Part shown: positions 61,201 to 64,000 of the stretch, one piece after another
Layout: each line of letters begins with the position of its first letter
Numbering within the stretch: position 1 is the first letter of the stretch
Source: Gemmatimonas sp.
GTDB taxonomy: Bacteria; Gemmatimonadota; Gemmatimonadetes; Gemmatimonadales; Gemmatimonadaceae
Assembly: GCF_031426495.1 (NCBI RefSeq)
Contig: NZ_JANPLK010000078.1
Coordinates: 1 to 64,000 of the forward strand
Direction: 5' to 3'
DNA length: 64,000 nt
The notes under the pieces: generated by a model
The model's input: only the letters and a program-made list of their open reading frames with translations
What the model was told of the DNA's origin: nothing
Database searches by the model: none
Position numbers and translations under genes: made by a program

Positions 61201-62075
61201 TGAGCGATCGCGTCAGCGATACCACGATTCACGACCTCGGCTATCGACGCTATGAGGGTGCGCGGGACGGCGTGCGCGGAGCGTGGCGCGCGCTGTTTGC
61301 GCAGGGATTCCGCGCGATGTTCGGATTTGGTCGTCCACTCAAGTCGAAGGCGGTGCCCGCGTTCGTGCTGGCGGCTACGATGCTGCCGTGTCTTGCCACG
61401 CTGGCGGCGTCGTCCGCCACCAAGGGGCAGTTGCCGATCATGTACGGCGGCCTGATTCAGGCGCAGCTCATTCTGTTCGTACTGTTCGCCGCCGCGCAGG
61501 CGCCGGAGGTGATGAGTCACGATCAGCAGCATCGCGTGCTGCCACTGATTCTCACGCGCGACGTGACGCGCGACGTGTACACCAGCGCGCGGGTCGCGGC
61601 CGTGCTGTGTGCGCTGCTGGTGGTCTGTGCCGCGCCATTGCTGTTGCTGTACATCGGCGAGATCGGCATCGCGGTCGATCCGGCCACCGCGTTCTCCAAG
61701 ATGGGCACAAAGGCCGGCCCGGTGCTGATGCAGGCCACGCTCACCGCGTGGGTGATCGGGGGAATCGGCGGTGCGATGGCGTCGATGACGCCGCGCCGCG
61801 CCTATGCCACGACGTCGGTGATCGGTGTGTTTCTGGTAGCGGCGGCGGTGTCCATCGGGCTCGACGATCTGGCCGGCATCTCTGCCGACGTCTCGGGGTT
61901 CATCGATCCGCTGCGTTCGTTGCACAAAATGGCGCTGATTCTATTCGGCGAGAAGAATCGCGCGATGGAGCTGGCGCCACCGCCGCCGCTGTGGATGTTC
62001 GCGGTGCTGGCGCTATCGCTCGGGGCGGCCGGTGTGCTCGCGACGTTCTGGCGCGTGCGCCGCGTGCGCGTATGA
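61176..62075 (+). CDS. ABC transporter permease 1
   Basis: This 299-residue protein has an N-terminal conserved-looking IHDLGYRRYEGARDGVRGAW block typical of ABC-2-type permeases and about six helices (VPAFVLAATMLPCLATLAAS, AQLILFVLFAAAQAPEVMSH, VAAVLCALLVVCAAPLLLLY, ATSVIGVFLVAAAVSIGL and a last one, LALSLGAAGVLATFW). The conserved HRVLPLILTRDVTRDVYTSA loop couples to the ATPase. GTG start. It overlaps both neighbours by 4 bp. Confidence 0.82.
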   Translation: MSQHVFQHVSDRVSDTTIHDLGYRRYEGARDGVRGAWRALFAQGFRAMFGFGRPLKSKAVPAFVLAATMLPCLATLAASSATKGQLPIMYGGLIQAQLILFVLFAAAQAPEVMSHDQQHRVLPLILTRDVTRDVYTSARVAAVLCALLVVCAAPLLLLYIGEIGIAVDPATAFSKMGTKAGPVLMQATLTAWVIGGIGGAMASMTPRRAYATTSVIGVFLVAAAVSIGLDDLAGISADVSGFIDPLRSLHKMALILFGEKNRAMELAPPPPLWMFAVLALSLGAAGVLATFWRVRRVRV

Positions 62076-63007
62076 GCACCTCGCAGAGCGTCTTGCAGAT
62101 TCCACTGGCGTTCGATCACGTCTCTCACTGGTACGGTGACGTGGTGGCGGTCAATGATGTGACCTGTGCCATCGAGGCGGGCATCACCGGATTGCTGGGT
62201 CCGAACGGCGCGGGCAAGAGCACGATGCTGCAGATGGCGGCAGGACTGTTGGCGCCATCCAGCGGCACGGTGCGCGTGTATGGCGAGTCGCCGCTCGAGC
62301 GCCCGTCGATCTTCCGCCATGTGGCGCTGGTGCCGGAACGGGAGGCGCTGCCCTCGATGTTGTCGGCGCGCGCCTTCGTGGAAGCGCGCGCCGTACTGCT
62401 TGGGCTGCGCGATCCCAAAATGGCCGCGCTGCGCGCGCTCACGACGGTCGAGATGGACACCGTGGCGGATCGCAAAGTGGGTGGCTTCAGCAAAGGCATG
62501 CGACAGCGCACCAAGCTGGCGGCGGCGCTCGTGCACGAGCCGACGCTGTTGTTGCTGGACGAGCCGTTCAACGGACTTGATCCGCGTCAGCGCATGCACA
62601 TGATGCGACTGCTGGAAGACCGTGCGGGTGAAGGCACGGCCGTCTTGCTCAGTTCACACATTCTCGAAGAGATCGAAGGGGTGGCGTCGCGCATTTTGGT
62701 GATGTTGTCCGGGCGACTCGCGGCGAGTGGCGATCATCGCACGCTGAGGCGCATGATGACCGATCGGCCGCACACCGTGCGCATTCGCTCCACCAACGAT
62801 CGTTCGCTGGCCTCGGTGCTGCTGGCATCACCTTCGGTCATGGGCGTCGATATCGAGGCTGATGCCTTGATCGTACGCACGATTGATTACACCGGCTTTG
62901 CGCATCACATCGCGGCCGTCGCGCAACAGGCGTCGATTACGCTGCTCGAAGTGCAGCCCACAGATGAATCGCTGGAGCACGTATTCGCCTACCTGGTGGC
63001 CCGATGA
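62072..63007 (+). CDS. ABC transporter ATPase 2
   Basis: This 311-residue ATPase has Walker A GLLGPNGAGKSTMLQMAAGL, Q-loop region HVALVPEREAL, signature GGFSKGMRQRTKLAAALVHE, Walker B LLLLDEPFNGLDPRQ and the switch His in LLSSHILEEIEG. It differs from ATPase 1 enough to be an old duplication. The ATG at 62072 overlaps the permease 1 stop (ATGA). The order ATPase-permease-ATPase-permease suggests one complex with two different ATPases, or two related exporters made together. Confidence 0.9.
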   Translation: MSTSQSVLQIPLAFDHVSHWYGDVVAVNDVTCAIEAGITGLLGPNGAGKSTMLQMAAGLLAPSSGTVRVYGESPLERPSIFRHVALVPEREALPSMLSARAFVEARAVLLGLRDPKMAALRALTTVEMDTVADRKVGGFSKGMRQRTKLAAALVHEPTLLLLDEPFNGLDPRQRMHMMRLLEDRAGEGTAVLLSSHILEEIEGVASRILVMLSGRLAASGDHRTLRRMMTDRPHTVRIRSTNDRSLASVLLASPSVMGVDIEADALIVRTIDYTGFAHHIAAVAQQASITLLEVQPTDESLEHVFAYLVAR

Positions 63008-63771
63008 GCGTGGCGTACGGTCGTATCTCTCCGTGGGCGACGGCGCGCGTGCTGGTTCAGCTCGCGTGGGCCCGCACCTTCTCGGTCACGCTGGTGGTGG
63101 GGGTGATCGGACTCCTGTTGCTGCCGGTGCTCTTCGCGTTGGCGTTTGCCGCACGCGGGAGCCTGAGCGGGGATCCGGTGGTGTTTCTGGTGCAGCGCTA
63201 CGACACGCTGGTGTGCGGACTGGCCATGCCGTTGATCGGCTTGTTGCTGGGCACCAGCGCGTTTAGCGCCGAGACAGATGACGGCACGCTGCTGTATCTC
63301 GTGACGACCACGACGCCGCGATGGTGGATAGCCTGCGTGCGCGTGCTGTATGCGTCGATCGTGACGGGAGTGCTGTCGGCGTTTGCGGTGTGGAGCACGG
63401 GTGCGATCGCCGCCGACGGCAGCAATCCGGAGCATGTCACCACGGCGTTCACGGTGGCCGTGCTGTTCGGTGGCGTGACGTACGCGGCGCTGTTCACGGC
63501 GCTCGCGTTGCTGACGCGTCGGGCGCTGGTGGCCGGCCTGGTGTACGTACTGTTCTGGGAAGGCGCGCTGAGTCGCACGTTTCCGGCGCTCAATTATCTC
63601 AGCGTGCGACAGTGGACCCTGTCGGTGGCCGCATCACTGACCGAGTCATCCGAGCAGGCCCTGCAAACTGGTCCGTCGCTCGCGGCGTCACTGATGGGCG
63701 CTGCGGTGTTGGTGGTGCTCTCGGTGTATGTCGGTGGGCGGAGATTGCAGCGACCGCGAATTACACGATAA
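63004..63771 (+). CDS. ABC transporter permease 2
   Basis: This 255-residue ABC-2-type permease has about six helices (LVVGVIGLLLLPVLFALAFA, LAMPLIGLLLGTSAF, TGVLSAFAVWSTGAIA, AVLFGGVTYAALFTALALLT, LVAGLVYVLFWEGAL, AASLMGAAVLVVLSVYV). The TDDGTLLYLVTTTTPRWWIA loop is the usual ATPase-contact segment. It ends the operon; a long hairpin follows 3 bp after the stop. Confidence 0.85.
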   Translation: MSVAYGRISPWATARVLVQLAWARTFSVTLVVGVIGLLLLPVLFALAFAARGSLSGDPVVFLVQRYDTLVCGLAMPLIGLLLGTSAFSAETDDGTLLYLVTTTTPRWWIACVRVLYASIVTGVLSAFAVWSTGAIAADGSNPEHVTTAFTVAVLFGGVTYAALFTALALLTRRALVAGLVYVLFWEGALSRTFPALNYLSVRQWTLSVAASLTESSEQALQTGPSLAASLMGAAVLVVLSVYVGGRRLQRPRITR

Positions 63772-63773
63772 CG

Positions 63774-63871
63774 GCGAAGTAAGGGGTTCGGAGTAGGGAG
63801 TAGGGGGTACTCCATACTCCGTACTCCATACCCCCTACTCCATACCCCGTACTCGTTACGCCTTACTTCGC
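63774..63871. repeat. long hairpin between the ABC operon and the last gene
   Basis: GCGAAGTAAGG (63774-63784) pairs perfectly with CCTTACTTCGC (63861-63871). Inner segments such as AGTAGGGGG pair with CCCCCTACT, and the loop region repeats TACTCCATAC. The right arm contains the TAA stop and last codons of the minus-strand gene. It is a likely bidirectional terminator. Confidence 0.8.
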
Positions 63872-64000
63872 TTTTAGCGCTGCCTGCAGCTCCAGATCCG
63901 GGATCGCCTTTCGCAGCACATGGTCGATCTGCGTGAGTCGTGCGGCCGGCGAACGCTCGGCCAGCAGCCGATACCGGCTCTCGAGATCGAGGTCGATCAT
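63863..64000 (-). CDS. C-terminal part of a gene running off the window
   Basis: The last 45 codons of a minus-strand frame read DLESRYRLLAERSPAARLTQ, then IDHVLRKAIPDLELQAALKA and K before TAA. It is helical and charged, too short to identify. The Met at the window edge (63998-64000) could be a start or an internal residue. The stop codon lies in the arm of the hairpin at 63774-63871. Confidence 0.55.
   Translation of the reverse strand: MIDLDLESRYRLLAERSPAARLTQIDHVLRKAIPDLELQAALKAK

Overview
The window is GC-rich, densely coded bacterial DNA with long runs of co-directional genes joined by 4-bp stop/start overlaps. The gene set resembles Gemmatimonadota (Gemmatimonas-like soil bacteria): type I and type III glutamine synthetases, many secreted metallopeptidases and lipoproteins, several two-component systems, an M24 peptidase pair, and GxxExxY and RPA-type proteins. 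This assignment is inferred from gene content. No rRNA or tRNA gene was seen.

Region 1 (1-6.6 kb) is accessory DNA. Small plus-strand genes are separated by sequences with the architecture of integron attC sites; the best is 765-855. A decayed HigB/NadS-type toxin-antitoxin pair runs straight into an attC left half at 5123. That half-site is interrupted by the remnant of an IS3-family element whose two inverted repeats can still be aligned. A backwards Ig-like fragment and a minus-strand lipoprotein/porin pair sit between these cassettes. No integrase gene is visible.

Region 2 (6.6-17.4 kb) holds a CpxP-like protein, a TolB-like lipoprotein whose start codon lies in a perfect hairpin, the protease CtpA, a plasmid-type RPA initiator homologue, an SDR enzyme, and a compact operon serA / FAD-linked 2-hydroxyacid dehydrogenase / serB / class V aminotransferase. 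That operon could encode the whole phosphorylated serine pathway together with a recycling enzyme.

Region 3 (17.5-26.3 kb) is a signalling block. It contains a lone receiver, an NtrC-type regulator, a PAS-GAF kinase, an acidic/Lys-Ala-Pro histone-H1-like protein translationally coupled to that kinase, an HD-GYP response regulator, and a multi-GAF kinase of about 1027 residues.

Region 4 (26.4-42.4 kb) contains a zinc-ribbon protein, glnA, superoxide dismutase, an outer-membrane protein, a GNAT enzyme, two M24 peptidases, a heme-motif/copper-monooxygenase-like lipoprotein, a Tat-exported metallo-beta-lactamase-fold enzyme, an L,D-transpeptidase, and a LytS/LytR-type pair. Region 5 (42.5-54.3 kb) has a GxxExxY gene bracketed by inverted copies of a G-rich repeat, then mogA, a Trm112-like protein, a Cys/Met-metabolism enzyme, an amidase, a dipeptidase, SugE, a sodium symporter with its DUF3311 partner and an M20 hydrolase, and ada. 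Region 6 (54.3-64 kb) has type III glutamine synthetase, an EAL/HDOD protein, an MqsA-like regulator and a double ABC transporter operon whose first gene lacks a standard start codon.

A recurring theme is long, near-perfect intergenic hairpins (11745, 29335, 31625, 54202, 56775, 63774). Two of them share the same 17-base arm although they are 20 kb apart, and two reach into the ends of coding sequences.
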